Notes: generated by a model from the letters alone, not told the origin. A stretch of 64,000 nt of DNA from Serpentinimonas barnesii (GCF_000696225.1 NZ_BAWN01000021.1:62001-126000); one strand, 5' to 3'; shown: positions 46,828-56,349, numbered from the stretch's first letter. Numbers and translations: made by a program.

Positions 46828-48250
46828 ACCTGCGCAGCAACTGCCGCAGCAGCCAGCCGCCGCCCGCAGGCGCGTAGGGCGGATAGACCAGCTCGCCGCT
46901 GTTGAAGCGCCCCTTGGCGTGCACGCCCTTGGCCTTGGAGAAGGTGAGGAAGCCCTCGTGGCCGTGGTACTGCCCCATGCCGGAGGCGCCCACGCCGCCA
47001 AAAGGCAGCTCGTCTTGCGCCACGTGCATGAGGGTGTCGTTGATGGTCACGCCGCCGCTGTGGGTGCGCTCCAGCACCTGCTGCTGCACCCGGCGGTCGT
47101 GGCTAAACAGGTACAGCGCCAGCGGGCGCGGGCCGCGCCGGATCTGCGCCATGGCCTCCTCTAGGCTGGTGTAGCCCAGCACCGGCAGCAGCGGGCCAAA
47201 GATTTCTTCTTCCAGCACGGTGGCCCCCTCGGGCACCCCGAGCAGCAGGTGCAGCGGCATTTTGCGCGTGCCCTCGAACGATTCACCGGCCGGGTTGCAG
47301 GCGATCACCTCGGCCCCGCCGGCGCGCGCCTGCTCCAGCCAGGCTTGCAGGCGCTGGTGCTGGCGCTCGTTGACGATGGCGCTGTAATCGGGGTTGTCGC
47401 GCAAAGTGGGGTAGAGCTGCGCCACCGCGGCTTGCATGGCTCGCGCAAAGGCTTGCTCCTGCCCGGCGGGCAGCAGCACGTAGTCGGGCGCGATGCAGGT
47501 TTGGCCGGCGTTGAGCAGCTTGCCAAAGGCAATGCGGCGCGCGGCCACGGCCAGATCGGCATCCGGGGCCACGAGCGCGGGGGACTTGCCACCCAGCTCC
47601 AGCGTGACCGGCGTCAGGTGGCGCGCCGCCGCCGCCATCACGATCTTGCCCACAGCGGTGGAGCCGGTGAACAGCAGGTGGTCCCAAGGTTGCTGGGCAA
47701 AGGCGCTGGAAATGTCCAGCGCGCCTTCCACCACCGCCACCGTGTCGTCCTCAAAGGCCTCGGCCAGCAAGGTGCGCAGGGCCTGGTTGGTGGCCGGGGT
47801 GAACTCCGAGAGCTTGAGCACGACCCGATTGCCCGCCGCCAGCGCCCCCACCAGCGGCAGCAAGGCGAGCTGGATGGGGTAGTTCCACGGCACCATCACC
47901 CCCACCACGCCGAGCGGCTGAAAATAGACCCGGTTGCTGGCCGGCGCAAACAGCACGTTTACGCCGCGCCGCTGCGGCTTCATCCAGCCGCGCAAGTGGC
48001 GCGCCGTGTGCGCAATGCCTTGCAAGGTGGTGAGGATTTCGGCCAGCAGGGTTTCGTGGCGCGAACGGGCCGAAAAATCGGCGTTCACGGCCGCAATCAG
48101 CGCCTCTTGATGCCGCACGAGGGCGCTGCGCAGCGCGTGCAGGCCGGCCAGACGCTGCTGCAAGGTGGGCATGGGGGCGCGCTCGAAGGCGGCGCGCTGC
48201 AGGGCAAACAGGGCCTGCAGGTGTTCGACAGAAGACGAATCGGGGTTCAT
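46817..48250 (-). CDS. Aldehyde dehydrogenase (coniferyl aldehyde dehydrogenase-like)
   Basis: A 477-residue NAD(P)-dependent aldehyde dehydrogenase. Key motifs are VMVPWNYPIQLALLPLVGAL, LFTGSTAVGKIVM, TLELGGKSPALV (catalytic Glu) and LNAGQTCIAPDYVL (catalytic Cys), then EEEIFGPLLPVLGY. The shortened C-terminus and FGGVGASGMGQYHG resemble the CalB/fatty-aldehyde group. The ATG at 48250 gives the family start; frame continues open upstream. Substrate is uncertain (aromatic or medium-chain aldehydes). Confidence 0.9.
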   Translation of the reverse strand: MNPDSSSVEHLQALFALQRAAFERAPMPTLQQRLAGLHALRSALVRHQEALIAAVNADFSARSRHETLLAEILTTLQGIAHTARHLRGWMKPQRRGVNVLFAPASNRVYFQPLGVVGVMVPWNYPIQLALLPLVGALAAGNRVVLKLSEFTPATNQALRTLLAEAFEDDTVAVVEGALDISSAFAQQPWDHLLFTGSTAVGKIVMAAAARHLTPVTLELGGKSPALVAPDADLAVAARRIAFGKLLNAGQTCIAPDYVLLPAGQEQAFARAMQAAVAQLYPTLRDNPDYSAIVNERQHQRLQAWLEQARAGGAEVIACNPAGESFEGTRKMPLHLLLGVPEGATVLEEEIFGPLLPVLGYTSLEEAMAQIRRGPRPLALYLFSHDRRVQQQVLERTHSGGVTINDTLMHVAQDELPFGGVGASGMGQYHGHEGFLTFSKAKGVHAKGRFNSGELVYPPYAPAGGGWLLRQLLRRFIR

Positions 48251-48311
48251 GGGGTGCGGGGCTGAATGGGCTCGGAGGCCCGATTGTCCCAGCAAAGGCG
48301 CGGCACGGGCA

Positions 48312-49520
48312 TTAAGGCGGCAGCAGGCGCAGCAACTGGCCGTTGCGCTCGTCGGTGAGCACATAGAGCAGGCCGTCGGGGCCTTCGCGCACATCGCGAA
48401 TGCGCTGCTGCAGGCCTTCGAGCAGGCGCTGCTGACCCACCACGCGCGCGCCTTCGAGCTGCAGGCGCAGCAGGTGCTGGCCGCGCAGCGCACCCACGAA
48501 CAAATTGCCCTGCCACTGCGGCCCGTAGCGCTGGCTGCGCAAAAACGCCATGCCCGACGGGGCGATGGAGGGCGTCCAGTGCAGCAGCGGCTGCTCCATG
48601 CCGGCGCGTTCGGTGATGCCCTCGCCGATGCGGGTGCCGATGTAGTTGACCCCGTGCGTGATCACCGGCCAGCCGTAGTTGCGCCCGGGCAGCACGCGGT
48701 TGATCTCGTCGCCGCCGCGCGGGCCATGGTCGTGGATCCAGAGCTGACCGTCCGGGCCCCAGGCCGCGCCTTGGGGGTTGCGGTGGCCCCAGCTCCAGAT
48801 CTCGGGCAAGGCCCCGGCGCGGCCGACCAGCGGGTTGTCGCGCGGCGCCGCGCCGTCTTTGGCCACGCGCACCACCTTGCCGTGGTGGTTGTCCAGCGTT
48901 TGCGCGTCGTCCATGCGGCTGAAACGGTCGCCTAGCGTCAGGAACAGGTGCCCATCGGGCGCCTCGACGATGCGGCAGCCAAAATGGTGCCGGCTGCCCA
49001 CCTTGGGGCTTTGGCGAAAAATCACGCGCACCTGCTCGATGCGGCGCGCGTCGGCCGCCAGGCGCGCGCTGGCCAGCGCGGTGGAGTTGCCGCCGCCCGC
49101 GGGTGCAGGTTCAGAAAAGCAAAAATAAATGGTGCGGTTGCTGGCAAAGGCGCTGTCGGTGATGAGGTCGAGCAAACCGCCCTGCCCGCCTTCGTCGATC
49201 TCGGGCAAGCCCGCCAGCGGCGCGCTCACGCGGCCATCGGCCTGCACCACGCGCAAGCGCCCGGCGCGTTCGGTCACCAGCATCTGGCCGCCGTCGATAA
49301 AGGCCAGCGCCCACGGGTGCTCCAGCCCCTGCGCCAGCACCTCGGTGCGCACTTGGCTGGCTTGGGCGGTGGCACTGCCCAGCAGCAGGGCCCACACACC
49401 CAAGCAGAGCCCCACCACCGCCCCGGGCCACCGCAAGCGGGTTAGCCCACGCATGCATCCTGCCGCAGCCGCCTTGGGCGCCACGGCTGCGCGCACGGTC
49501 GCCCATTGAACGTCAAACAT
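48312..49520 (-). CDS. PQQ-dependent sugar dehydrogenase-like protein (aldose sugar dehydrogenase family)
   Basis: A 402-residue periplasmic six-bladed beta-propeller of the soluble glucose/aldose dehydrogenase family. EHPWALAFIDGGQMLVTERAG, GGQGGLLDLI, HHFGCRIVEAPDGHLFLTLGD and GRNYGWPVITHGVNY are hallmark blocks. The ATG at 49520 is supported by AGGAG eight bases upstream; the signal peptide (GAVVGLCLGVWALLLGSATAQAS) then has a long N-region, and a second ATG at 49454 would shorten it. It probably oxidises an unidentified sugar in the periplasm if PQQ is available. Confidence 0.88.
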   Translation of the reverse strand: MFDVQWATVRAAVAPKAAAAGCMRGLTRLRWPGAVVGLCLGVWALLLGSATAQASQVRTEVLAQGLEHPWALAFIDGGQMLVTERAGRLRVVQADGRVSAPLAGLPEIDEGGQGGLLDLITDSAFASNRTIYFCFSEPAPAGGGNSTALASARLAADARRIEQVRVIFRQSPKVGSRHHFGCRIVEAPDGHLFLTLGDRFSRMDDAQTLDNHHGKVVRVAKDGAAPRDNPLVGRAGALPEIWSWGHRNPQGAAWGPDGQLWIHDHGPRGGDEINRVLPGRNYGWPVITHGVNYIGTRIGEGITERAGMEQPLLHWTPSIAPSGMAFLRSQRYGPQWQGNLFVGALRGQHLLRLQLEGARVVGQQRLLEGLQQRIRDVREGPDGLLYVLTDERNGQLLRLLPP

Positions 49521-49656
49521 GTGCATCACTCCTGCGGTTTCAAATTTCGACTGCCCATAGGCACTGCAGCCTAAACCGGGCTTGGTTGCGCTGCATCAAA
49601 TGGCCCAACGCTTTGCGTAGAATAATCCAAAGCCAGACCTTCGGAGGACGCGCACC

Positions 49657-50193
49657 ATGATTTCCCCTCGCACCCAAATCGATCTGTTTGATTTTCTGGA
49701 TGAGACGCACCGCCAGTTGCAACGCCACTTGGTGCTGCTGCGCGCGGTCGTGGAGGCAAGCCAAGTCGGCGACCTCGACGCGTCGGGTCGCAAGCAAGCG
49801 CGCCAAGTGCTGGATTTTTTTAACGGCGAAGCGCGTCAGCACCACCTCGACGAAGAAAACCACATCTTCCCGGTGCTGGCGGCCAGCAGCGACGAAGCGC
49901 TGGTGGCTGCCGCGCGTCGCCTGCGCCAAGACCACGGCTGGCTGGAAGAAAACTGGCTGCACATTGAGCCTGCCGTGGCCGCCATGAGCGCGGGCAACCA
50001 GTGGTTCGATAGCGCCGAATTGCAGCACGCGCTGGAGGTGTTCGAGGCGCTCTACCTCGATCACCTGCTGCTCGAAGAATCGCTGGCCTACCCAGAAGCC
50101 CATAAGCGCCTACAAGCCTACGACCGGGCCGGCATGGGCCGTGAAATGGCGCAACGCCGCTCGGCGCGCCACGCCACCGCGTCGCCGACTTGA
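49657..50193 (+). CDS. Hemerythrin HHE domain protein
   Basis: A 178-residue protein with a four-helix hemerythrin-like domain. Candidate diiron ligands are His in DETHRQLQRHL, HHLDEENHIF, RQDHGWLEENW and the His/Glu of LYLDHLLLEE. Such single-domain proteins bind O2 or NO or take part in iron and oxidative stress handling; the role here is unknown. The start follows GGAGG. It is divergent from the sugar dehydrogenase and precedes rpoH by 139 bases. Confidence 0.88.
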   Translation: MISPRTQIDLFDFLDETHRQLQRHLVLLRAVVEASQVGDLDASGRKQARQVLDFFNGEARQHHLDEENHIFPVLAASSDEALVAAARRLRQDHGWLEENWLHIEPAVAAMSAGNQWFDSAELQHALEVFEALYLDHLLLEESLAYPEAHKRLQAYDRAGMGREMAQRRSARHATASPT

Positions 50194-50267
50194 AAACCGC
50201 TCGCGCTGGTGCGGGCCGTGCCTGCCCGGTGAGCGCCTGCCTCGCCGCCGCGCCTTTGGCCACCGTC

Positions 50268-50297
50268 TTGGCACTCAAGCCCACAGAGTGCTAATAT
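50268..50297 (+). promoter_or_regulatory. CIRCE element (HrcA operator) within the rpoH promoter
   Basis: TTGGCACTC (50268-50276), nine bases, then GAGTGCTAA (50286-50294): 17 of 18 arm positions match the CIRCE consensus TTAGCACTC-N9-GAGTGCTAA. A -35-like TTGGCA and a -10 TAATAT (50292-50297) separated by 18 bases overlap the two arms, so HrcA binding would block the promoter. The rpoH ATG is 36 bases further on. Confidence 0.88.
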
Positions 50298-50332
50298 AGT
50301 GGCAATGAATCATGCTTTGTGAGGAGGTACCC

Positions 50333-51298
50333 ATGAGCACCACCGCGCTTGCCCCTTTGCCCTCTTTTCAGTTTGCCCCCTCGGCCCCGGTGGGCTGGAG
50401 CGGCGCGTCCGCCTTGGTGCTGCCGCCGCTGGGCAACTTGGACGCCTACATCAGCGCCGTCAACCGGCTGCCGCTGCTCACCCCCGAAGAGGAGCGCGAC
50501 TACGCCGAGCGCCTGCAACAGCACAACGACCTCGAAGCCGCTGGCCGGCTGGTGATGTCGCACCTGCGGCTGGTGGTCTCGGTCTCGCGCCAATACCTGG
50601 GCTACGGCCTGCCGCACGCCGACCTGATCCAAGAGGGCAACATCGGGCTGATGAAGGCCGTCAAGCGCTTCGACCCGCAGCAAGGGGTGCGCTTGGTGAG
50701 CTACGCGCTGCACTGGATCAAGGCCGAAATCCACGACTACATCCTAAAAAACTGGCGCATGGTGCGCGTGGCCACCACCAAGGCGCAGCGCAAGCTGTTT
50801 TTCAATCTGCGCAGCATGAAGCAGGCCTTCAAGGCCGACGCGCCCGACTCCGACACGCACCGCGAGCAGTTGAGCGAACTTGAGGTGGAGCGCATGGCGC
50901 GCGAGCTCAATGTGCGGCGCGAAGACGTGCTGGAGATGCAGACCCGGCTCGCCGGTGGCGATGTGGTGCTGGACCCCAGCCCCGGCGACGACGGCGAGGA
51001 GGCCTATGGCCCGATCGCCTACTTGGCCGACAGCAGCCAAGAGCCCACCGCGCTGCTGCAGGCGCGCCAGCGCGAGCACATGGCCAGCGTGGGCGTGCAG
51101 CAGGCGCTGGAGCAGCTCGACGAGCGCGCGCGCCGCATCGTGAGCGAGCGCTGGCTGGCGGTGAACGACGACGGCAGCGGCGGCATGACGCTGCACCAGC
51201 TTGCGGCCGAATACGGCGTGAGCGCCGAGCGCATTCGGCAAATCGAAAGCGCGGCGCTCAAGAAAATGCGCTTGGCGCTTAGCCAAACATCGGCCTGA
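50333..51298 (+). CDS. rpoH: RNA polymerase heat-shock sigma factor RpoH (sigma-32)
   Basis: A 321-residue group 3 sigma factor. Region 1.2/2 contains LGNLDAYISAVNRLPLLTPEEE, HLRLVVSVSRQYLGYGLPHADLIQEGNIGLMKAVKRFDP (core and -10 binding) and the diagnostic RpoH box QRKLFFNLRSMK. Region 4 ends with LHQLAAEYGVSAERIRQIE. The ATG at 50333 follows GAGGAGG. A CIRCE element in the promoter implies that HrcA adds repression to the usual RpoH control. Confidence 0.97.
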   Translation: MSTTALAPLPSFQFAPSAPVGWSGASALVLPPLGNLDAYISAVNRLPLLTPEEERDYAERLQQHNDLEAAGRLVMSHLRLVVSVSRQYLGYGLPHADLIQEGNIGLMKAVKRFDPQQGVRLVSYALHWIKAEIHDYILKNWRMVRVATTKAQRKLFFNLRSMKQAFKADAPDSDTHREQLSELEVERMARELNVRREDVLEMQTRLAGGDVVLDPSPGDDGEEAYGPIAYLADSSQEPTALLQARQREHMASVGVQQALEQLDERARRIVSERWLAVNDDGSGGMTLHQLAAEYGVSAERIRQIESAALKKMRLALSQTSA

Positions 51299-51313
51299 TT
51301 TGCCCGGCCCGGT

Positions 51314-52852
51314 TCAGCCCTCGCGGCGCAGCGCCGGGAACAAAATCACATCGCGGATGCTGGGGCTGTCGGTGAGCAGCATCAGCAGCCGGTCGATGCC
51401 GATGCCGCAGCCGCCCGCGGGCGGCATGCCGTATTCGAGCGCGCGCACAAAGTCGGCATCGAAGTACATGGCTTCGTCGTCGCCGCTGTCTTTGTGGTCC
51501 ACTTGGGCGGCAAAGCGCGCGGCCTGGTCTTCGGCGTCGTTGAGCTCGCTAAAGCCGTTGGCCACTTCGCGCCCGCTGATGTAGAGCTCGAAGCGCTCGG
51601 TGATGGACGGGTCGGCGTCGGAGGCACGCGCCAGCGGCGAGATCTCGGTCGGGTGGTTGCAAATGAAGGTCGGGTTCCAGAGCCGGTGCTCCACCGTTTC
51701 CTCGAAATACAGCACCTGCAAGGCGGCCAAGCTGCGCGTGGGCAAGCGCTCTTTCACCGGGTCAAGCCCGAGCTTTTGCAGTTGCGCGATCAGCCACTCG
51801 GGCTCATCGACCCGTGGCCCGGCTTCGGTGTGCTTGAGGATGGCTTCGCGGATGGTCAGGCGCTCGAATGGCGCTTGCAAGTCCACATCGCGGCCCTGGT
51901 AGCTGAGCCGGGTGCCGCCGCAGACGCGCTGCGCCACGTGGCGGATCATCTGCTCGGTAAACACCATCAGGTCGAGGTGGTTCCAGTAGCCCGCGTAGAA
52001 CTCCATCATGGTGAACTCGGGGTTGTGGCGCACGCTGATGCCTTCGTTGCGGAAGTTGCGGTTGATTTCGAACACGCGCTCGAAACCGCCCACCAGCAGC
52101 CGCTTGAGGTAAAGCTCGGGCGCGATGCGCAGGTACATCTGCTGCTCCAGCGCGTTGTGGTGCGTGACGAACGGCCGCGCATTGGCCCCGCCCGGTATCG
52201 GGTGCAGCATCGGGGTTTCGACTTCCAAAAATTCGTGCGCCACCATGAACTCGCGCAAGCTGGTCACGGCCAGGCTGCGCGCCAGAAAGCGGCGCCGCGC
52301 CTGGGCGTCGGTCATCAGGTCCACATAGCGCTGGCGGTACTTGAGCTCCTGGTCGTGCACGCCGTGAAACTTGTCGGGCAGCGGGCGCAGGCTTTTGGTG
52401 ACCAGCCGCAGCCTATCGACCAGCACCGTGAGTTCGCCGGTTTTGGTCTTGAACAGCACCCCCTCGGCGGCCACGATGTCGCCCAGGTCCCAGTGTTTGA
52501 AGGCGCCGTGCAGCTCAGGCCCCACGCTGGCGTCGTTGAGGTAGATCTGGATGCGGCCCTCGGAGGGGCCAAAGGAGGCGTCTTGCAGCGTGGCAAAGCT
52601 GGCCTTGCCCATCACGCGCTTGAGCATCATGCGCCCGGCCACGCTGGCGCGCACCTGCAGCGGCTCCAGCATCTCTTTGCTCAGGCCGCCGTACTCGGCG
52701 TGCAAGCCTTCGGCGCGCTGCTGCGGCTTGATGTCGTTCGGGAAGGCCACCGGCCCACCCGCCGCCTGCGCTTGGCGCAGCGCCTGCAGCTTGGCGCGCC
52801 GCTCGGCGATCAGGTGGTTTTCGTCGGCGGGCAGGGGCGTGTGGTCGGCCAT
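51314..52852 (-). CDS. lysS: Lysyl-tRNA synthetase (class II)
   Basis: A 512-residue class II aminoacyl-tRNA synthetase. The N-terminal OB anticodon-binding domain carries [21 protein letters not shown]. Class II motifs are [21 protein letters not shown] (motif 1), [20 protein letters not shown] (motif 2) and [15 protein letters not shown] (motif 3). Length is standard. It converges on rpoH with a 15-base gap. Confidence 0.98.
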   Translation of the reverse strand: MADHTPLPADENHLIAERRAKLQALRQAQAAGGPVAFPNDIKPQQRAEGLHAEYGGLSKEMLEPLQVRASVAGRMMLKRVMGKASFATLQDASFGPSEGRIQIYLNDASVGPELHGAFKHWDLGDIVAAEGVLFKTKTGELTVLVDRLRLVTKSLRPLPDKFHGVHDQELKYRQRYVDLMTDAQARRRFLARSLAVTSLREFMVAHEFLEVETPMLHPIPGGANARPFVTHHNALEQQMYLRIAPELYLKRLLVGGFERVFEINRNFRNEGISVRHNPEFTMMEFYAGYWNHLDLMVFTEQMIRHVAQRVCGGTRLSYQGRDVDLQAPFERLTIREAILKHTEAGPRVDEPEWLIAQLQKLGLDPVKERLPTRSLAALQVLYFEETVEHRLWNPTFICNHPTEISPLARASDADPSITERFELYISGREVANGFSELNDAEDQAARFAAQVDHKDSGDDEAMYFDADFVRALEYGMPPAGGCGIGIDRLLMLLTDSPSIRDVILFPALRREG

Positions 52853-52955
52853 GGTGAGCAGGGGTAAAACTTAAAACCTTTCATTTTACCCTTGGCCATG
52901 CCGTGTTGCGCACCCTTGGTCCGCCCCTAGCCACCCACACCCCTACAGTCGCCGC

Positions 52956-54449
52956 CTACTTGCCCCGGCTGCGCCAGCGCTTCCACCACGGCGTGCTCAC
53001 CAGCAGGCTAAAGCCCAGGGCCAGCAGCAAGATGACGGAAATCGGCGAGGTGAAGAACTCGGTGAAGAACAGCACCGGGTCTTCGCCCGTCATCAGGATC
53101 GACTGGCGGTAACTGCGCTCAAGCAAGGGCCCGAGCACGATCCCCAAGATGATCGGCGCCACCGGAAAGCCGTAAATCTTCATCAGATAGCCGAGCACGC
53201 CAAAGCCCAGCATCCAATAGACATCGACCGGGTTGTTGTTGATGGCGTAGGCCCCGACGGCCGACAGGATCAGGATCACCGGCAGCAAAAAGGCTTTGGG
53301 GGTTTCGACCACCTTGGCAAAAATGCGGATGCCGGTCAGGCCAAAGATGAGCAGGAAGATGTTGGCCAGCACCAGCGAGCCGACGATGAACCAGAACAAA
53401 TCCGGGGTTTCGGTCATCAGCAGCGGGCCGGGGCGCAGGCCGTGGATGAACATGGCGCCGATGATCACCGCCGTCACGGCGTCGCCCGGTATGCCCAGCG
53501 TCATCATGGGAATGTAGGCCCCACCCACCGAGGCGTTGTTGGCGCTCTCGGGCGCCACCACCCCTTCGTAAGCGCCTTGGCCAAAGGGGCGCGAGGGGTT
53601 CTTGGTCGAGCGCCGTGCGTGGTCGTAGGCCATCAGGGCCGCAATGTCACCGCCTGCACCCGGCAGCGCCCCAATGCCCACCCCAATTGCGGAGGAACGC
53701 ATGGAAAGCGGCAGGTGCTGCTTGACCAGCGCCCACGATGGAACGATTTTGCTCACGTTTTGCTTGACCGCCTTGACGTGCAGATAGTGCATCTGCGCCA
53801 GCACCTCGGCCACGCCAAAGAGCCCGATCATGGCGGCAATGAAGTTGATGCCGGCCGACAGTTGCAGCGAATCGAAGGTCAGGCGCGCCTCGGCCGTGAG
53901 CGGGTCCAGCCCCACGGTCGAGATCAAGACCCCGAGGGCAGCGGCAAAAACCCCCTTGGCCATCGAGTCGCCCGTGAGCCCGCCCACCAGCAGCAGGCCC
54001 ATCACGGCCAGCAGAAGGTAGTCGCGCGGGCTGAACATCAGGGCCAGCTCAGAGACCATCGGCGCCGCGACGGCCAACACCGCAATGCCGACAAAGCCGC
54101 CAATCACCGACATCACGGTGGACAGGCCGATCACCTGCCCAGCCAGACCCATTTTGGCCAGCGGGTAGCCGTCGAGGGTGGTGGCCACCGCCGCCGGTGC
54201 GCCAGGGATATTGAGCAAAATGGCGCTGCGCGAGCCGCCATAGACGCCGCCCAAAAAGATGCCGGAAATCAGCACCAGCGCATCCTGAATCGGCCACTTG
54301 AAGGTAAAGGAGACCAAGATCGACACCGCCATGGTGACCGACAAGCCCGGAATGGCGCCGATGTAAATGCCGGCAAAGGTGCCGATGGCGGCCAGCAGCA
54401 GCAGCCATGGGTCGATCCAGGAGGCAAAAAATGGGGTCAAAATTTCCAT
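52956..54449 (-). CDS. tctA: Tripartite tricarboxylate transporter permease TctA
   Basis: A 497-residue large membrane subunit with about 12 helices. Family blocks are GIYIGAIPGLSVTMAVSI near the N-terminus, GGVYGGSRSAILLNIPGAPAAVATTLDGYPLA, SAIGVGIGALPGAGGDIAAL and EGVVAPESANNASVGGAYIPMMTLGIPGDAVTAV. The ATG at 54449 overlaps the tctB stop (TGATG). Neighbouring shikimate-catabolism genes suggest the substrate is shikimate, quinate or a related aromatic acid rather than citrate. Confidence 0.96.
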   Translation of the reverse strand: MEILTPFFASWIDPWLLLLAAIGTFAGIYIGAIPGLSVTMAVSILVSFTFKWPIQDALVLISGIFLGGVYGGSRSAILLNIPGAPAAVATTLDGYPLAKMGLAGQVIGLSTVMSVIGGFVGIAVLAVAAPMVSELALMFSPRDYLLLAVMGLLLVGGLTGDSMAKGVFAAALGVLISTVGLDPLTAEARLTFDSLQLSAGINFIAAMIGLFGVAEVLAQMHYLHVKAVKQNVSKIVPSWALVKQHLPLSMRSSAIGVGIGALPGAGGDIAALMAYDHARRSTKNPSRPFGQGAYEGVVAPESANNASVGGAYIPMMTLGIPGDAVTAVIIGAMFIHGLRPGPLLMTETPDLFWFIVGSLVLANIFLLIFGLTGIRIFAKVVETPKAFLLPVILILSAVGAYAINNNPVDVYWMLGFGVLGYLMKIYGFPVAPIILGIVLGPLLERSYRQSILMTGEDPVLFFTEFFTSPISVILLLALGFSLLVSTPWWKRWRSRGK

Positions 54450-54943
54450 CACTGAAACACCCCTTGCCACAGCAAACCGGCCGGCAGCACGACCGAAAAC
54501 AACTCTTCAAACACGATGTAGATCACACCCAGCGTACCCACACTGACCACCAGGTTCATAACCCAGCGGTAGCTGCCGAGCACGAACATCGACGCCAGCA
54601 AAAACAAAAAAGAGACCAACAAAAACCCGATCTGCTCCAGCAGCACCACGTACAGCACGATCAGCACCAGCATCACCAGCAAGGCCGGCGGGGTGACTTG
54701 CACCATCAGCCGGCGCAAGGTGCTGGCCTCGGTCGTGTCGGGCGGGCGGCGCAGCGTCTGCACCAGAATCGCCAAGGCACAAACCGCCATCAGGCCCGCA
54801 GCGGCCATGGGCACCGCCCCCGCCGACGCAAACGACTCAAAGCCCGATATGGTGTAGGCCGACCACAACAAAAACAGACTCACGGCCAGCAGCAGCAGCA
54901 CAAAAAAGACTTCGCCTACGAGCCTGGGTTTGGGTTCCGACAT
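54449..54943 (-). CDS. tctB: Tripartite tricarboxylate transporter small permease TctB
   Basis: A 164-residue subunit with four hydrophobic helices (VGEVFFVLLLLAVSLFLLWSAYT, PMAAAGLMAVCALAILVQTL, LLVMLVLIVLYVVLLEQIGF, NLVVSVGTLGVIYIVFEELF). The end motif YIVFEELFSVVLPAGLL is family-typical. The ATG at 54943 lies just after a hairpin with a U-tract that separates it from tctC. Confidence 0.93.
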   Translation of the reverse strand: MSEPKPRLVGEVFFVLLLLAVSLFLLWSAYTISGFESFASAGAVPMAAAGLMAVCALAILVQTLRRPPDTTEASTLRRLMVQVTPPALLVMLVLIVLYVVLLEQIGFLLVSFLFLLASMFVLGSYRWVMNLVVSVGTLGVIYIVFEELFSVVLPAGLLWQGVFQ

Positions 54944-54960
54944 GGCAGCACCTGCTACGA

Positions 54961-54992
54961 AAATAAAAAGGGCGCGCAACCGCTGCGCGCCC
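54961..54992 (-). terminator. Rho-independent terminator/attenuator between tctC and tctB
   Basis: On the minus strand a 9-bp GC-only-like stem (GGGCGCGCA/TGCGCGCCC, 5-base loop) is followed by TTTTTATTT. It begins 15 bases after the tctC stop and ends 17 bases before the tctB ATG. All the marks of an intrinsic terminator are present, so most transcripts would stop after the binding protein gene. Confidence 0.85.
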
Positions 54993-55007
54993 GCTTCAAA
55001 TAAGGCT

Positions 55008-56027
55008 TTAGCGGGGCCGCGGAATGCCCAGTGTTTCTGGGTTCACACGGGCCTGACCGGCGTCTTGGTAGAGCCAAGCCGTGGTCGAGACCCAGCGGTT
55101 GATGAAGCGCTGCGCCTCGTCGCCGCCTAGGTTGAGCATGGTGTTGCCACGCCCTTCCATCATGCGCCGGTACTCGGGGTTGTTGCCGGCTTCACGGAAA
55201 GCCGCCACCAGCCGCGCCTTGGCGGCATCGGGCACCTCGCGCCGCACAAACACGCCAAACCAGGCGCCCCAAGGCAAAAAGCGCGGCAAGCGCGCCAGCG
55301 AAGGCGCATTGGTCATGGGGGCAATGCCCTGGAAGGGCTGGTCGCTCAGCACCCCCAAGGCCTTGAGCCGGCCAGCGCGCACGTGCTCGATGGCGGCCGC
55401 CGAGGTGAGGAAACCGATGTCAATATGCCCCCCTTGCAGCGCGGCAATGGCCGGGCCGTCGCCGTCGAAAGGCACCATCAGGGTTTCGAAGCGCGTCAGC
55501 GTCGAGATCATCAGGTTGACGGTAAAGGGCACCGTGCCCACCCCGGACAGGTACTGGCGCACCCGGCGCGGGTTGGCCTGCACGAAGCTCAGAATGTCTT
55601 GCATGGTGTTCCACGGCGCGTCGGGGCGCGTCACCAGCAAGATGGTGTTGGCCATGGCGGCGATGTTGACCGGGAAAAACTCGTTGTAGTCAAAATCGGC
55701 CACGCCCATGACGCGAAACAGCGACTGCGGCTCGGCCCCCATGAGCAGGGTGTAGCCATCAGCGGGCTGCTGGCGCACGAAATTGGCCGCCAGTGCACCC
55801 GCCGCGCCCGGGCGGTTGGACAGCACGATGTTGCGCCCGAGCAGGCGTTCGGCGTGCGGCGCATAGCCGCGCATGCTGATGTCGGTGCCGCCACCGGCGC
55901 CAAACTGGATGACGCCGTTGATGTCGCGCGTCGGGAAAGGCGCTTGAGCCAGAGCGAGCTTGCTCATCGAGGCGCTGGCCAGCGCGGCGAGCGAAGCGCC
56001 CATGAATTGGCGTTTGTCTAGGGTCAT
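55008..56027 (-). CDS. tctC: Tripartite tricarboxylate transporter receptor (TctC/Bug family)
   Basis: A 339-residue periplasmic solute receptor. A signal peptide (MTLDKRQFMGASLAALASAS, cleavage near ALAQA) precedes the mature Bug fold, with VIQFGAGGGTDISMRGYAPH, NRPGAAGALAANFVRQQPADGYTLLMG (split motif of the first lobe) and HIDIGFLTSAAAIEHVRAGRLKALGVL. The ATG at 56027 follows AGGAGACAG. It is transcribed away from the shikimate dehydrogenase-like gene, and the shared upstream region has candidate IclR sites. Confidence 0.95.
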   Translation of the reverse strand: MTLDKRQFMGASLAALASASMSKLALAQAPFPTRDINGVIQFGAGGGTDISMRGYAPHAERLLGRNIVLSNRPGAAGALAANFVRQQPADGYTLLMGAEPQSLFRVMGVADFDYNEFFPVNIAAMANTILLVTRPDAPWNTMQDILSFVQANPRRVRQYLSGVGTVPFTVNLMISTLTRFETLMVPFDGDGPAIAALQGGHIDIGFLTSAAAIEHVRAGRLKALGVLSDQPFQGIAPMTNAPSLARLPRFLPWGAWFGVFVRREVPDAAKARLVAAFREAGNNPEYRRMMEGRGNTMLNLGGDEAQRFINRWVSTTAWLYQDAGQARVNPETLGIPRPR

Positions 56028-56200
56028 GATGACTGTCTCCTGAGAAGTTGGTACGAAAAAAACCGACAACGGACACGGCTTGCGAGACCTGCCGGCACCC
56101 ACGCAATGGCTTGCCCCAAGTCCTGTAGGGTACTCTATGCGAAGCCGCATGGCCCAAGAAGATCCACCCCGCACCGCTCGATCGACCAACAAACATCGAC

Positions 56201-56215
56201 GAACGATCATCGATC
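56201..56215 (-). promoter_or_regulatory. Candidate IclR operator upstream of tctC
   Basis: On the minus strand the site reads GATCGATGATCGTTC. The only other close match I see is GGTCGATGATCGCTC in the promoter of the IclR/VOC gene pair at 59.2 kb (two differences in 15). From memory it also resembles the PcaR/PcaU operator type GTTCGATAATCGCAC, at 11 of 15 positions. Confidence 0.5.
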
Positions 56216-56306
56216 AAATTAATGGAATACCCTAGGATTTTCCCGCACGCAAGGGACCTGGCAGCGCACTAAAAATGCCACAAAAATCAGGGTAAACGCG
56301 GATTTT

Positions 56307-56349
56307 GTTCGATTATCAACCCAACGCGAGCGGCATTCGATTGATAGCC
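56307..56349 (+). promoter_or_regulatory. Two candidate IclR half-sites before the shikimate dehydrogenase-like gene
   Basis: GTTCGATTATCAACC and ATTCGATTGATAGCC start 28 bases apart and share TTCGATT-(A/G)AT. The first matches the remembered PcaR-type operator at 11 of 15 positions. They lie 65-108 bases before the start codon, suitable for activation by an IclR-family regulator of aromatic catabolism. Confidence 0.45.
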
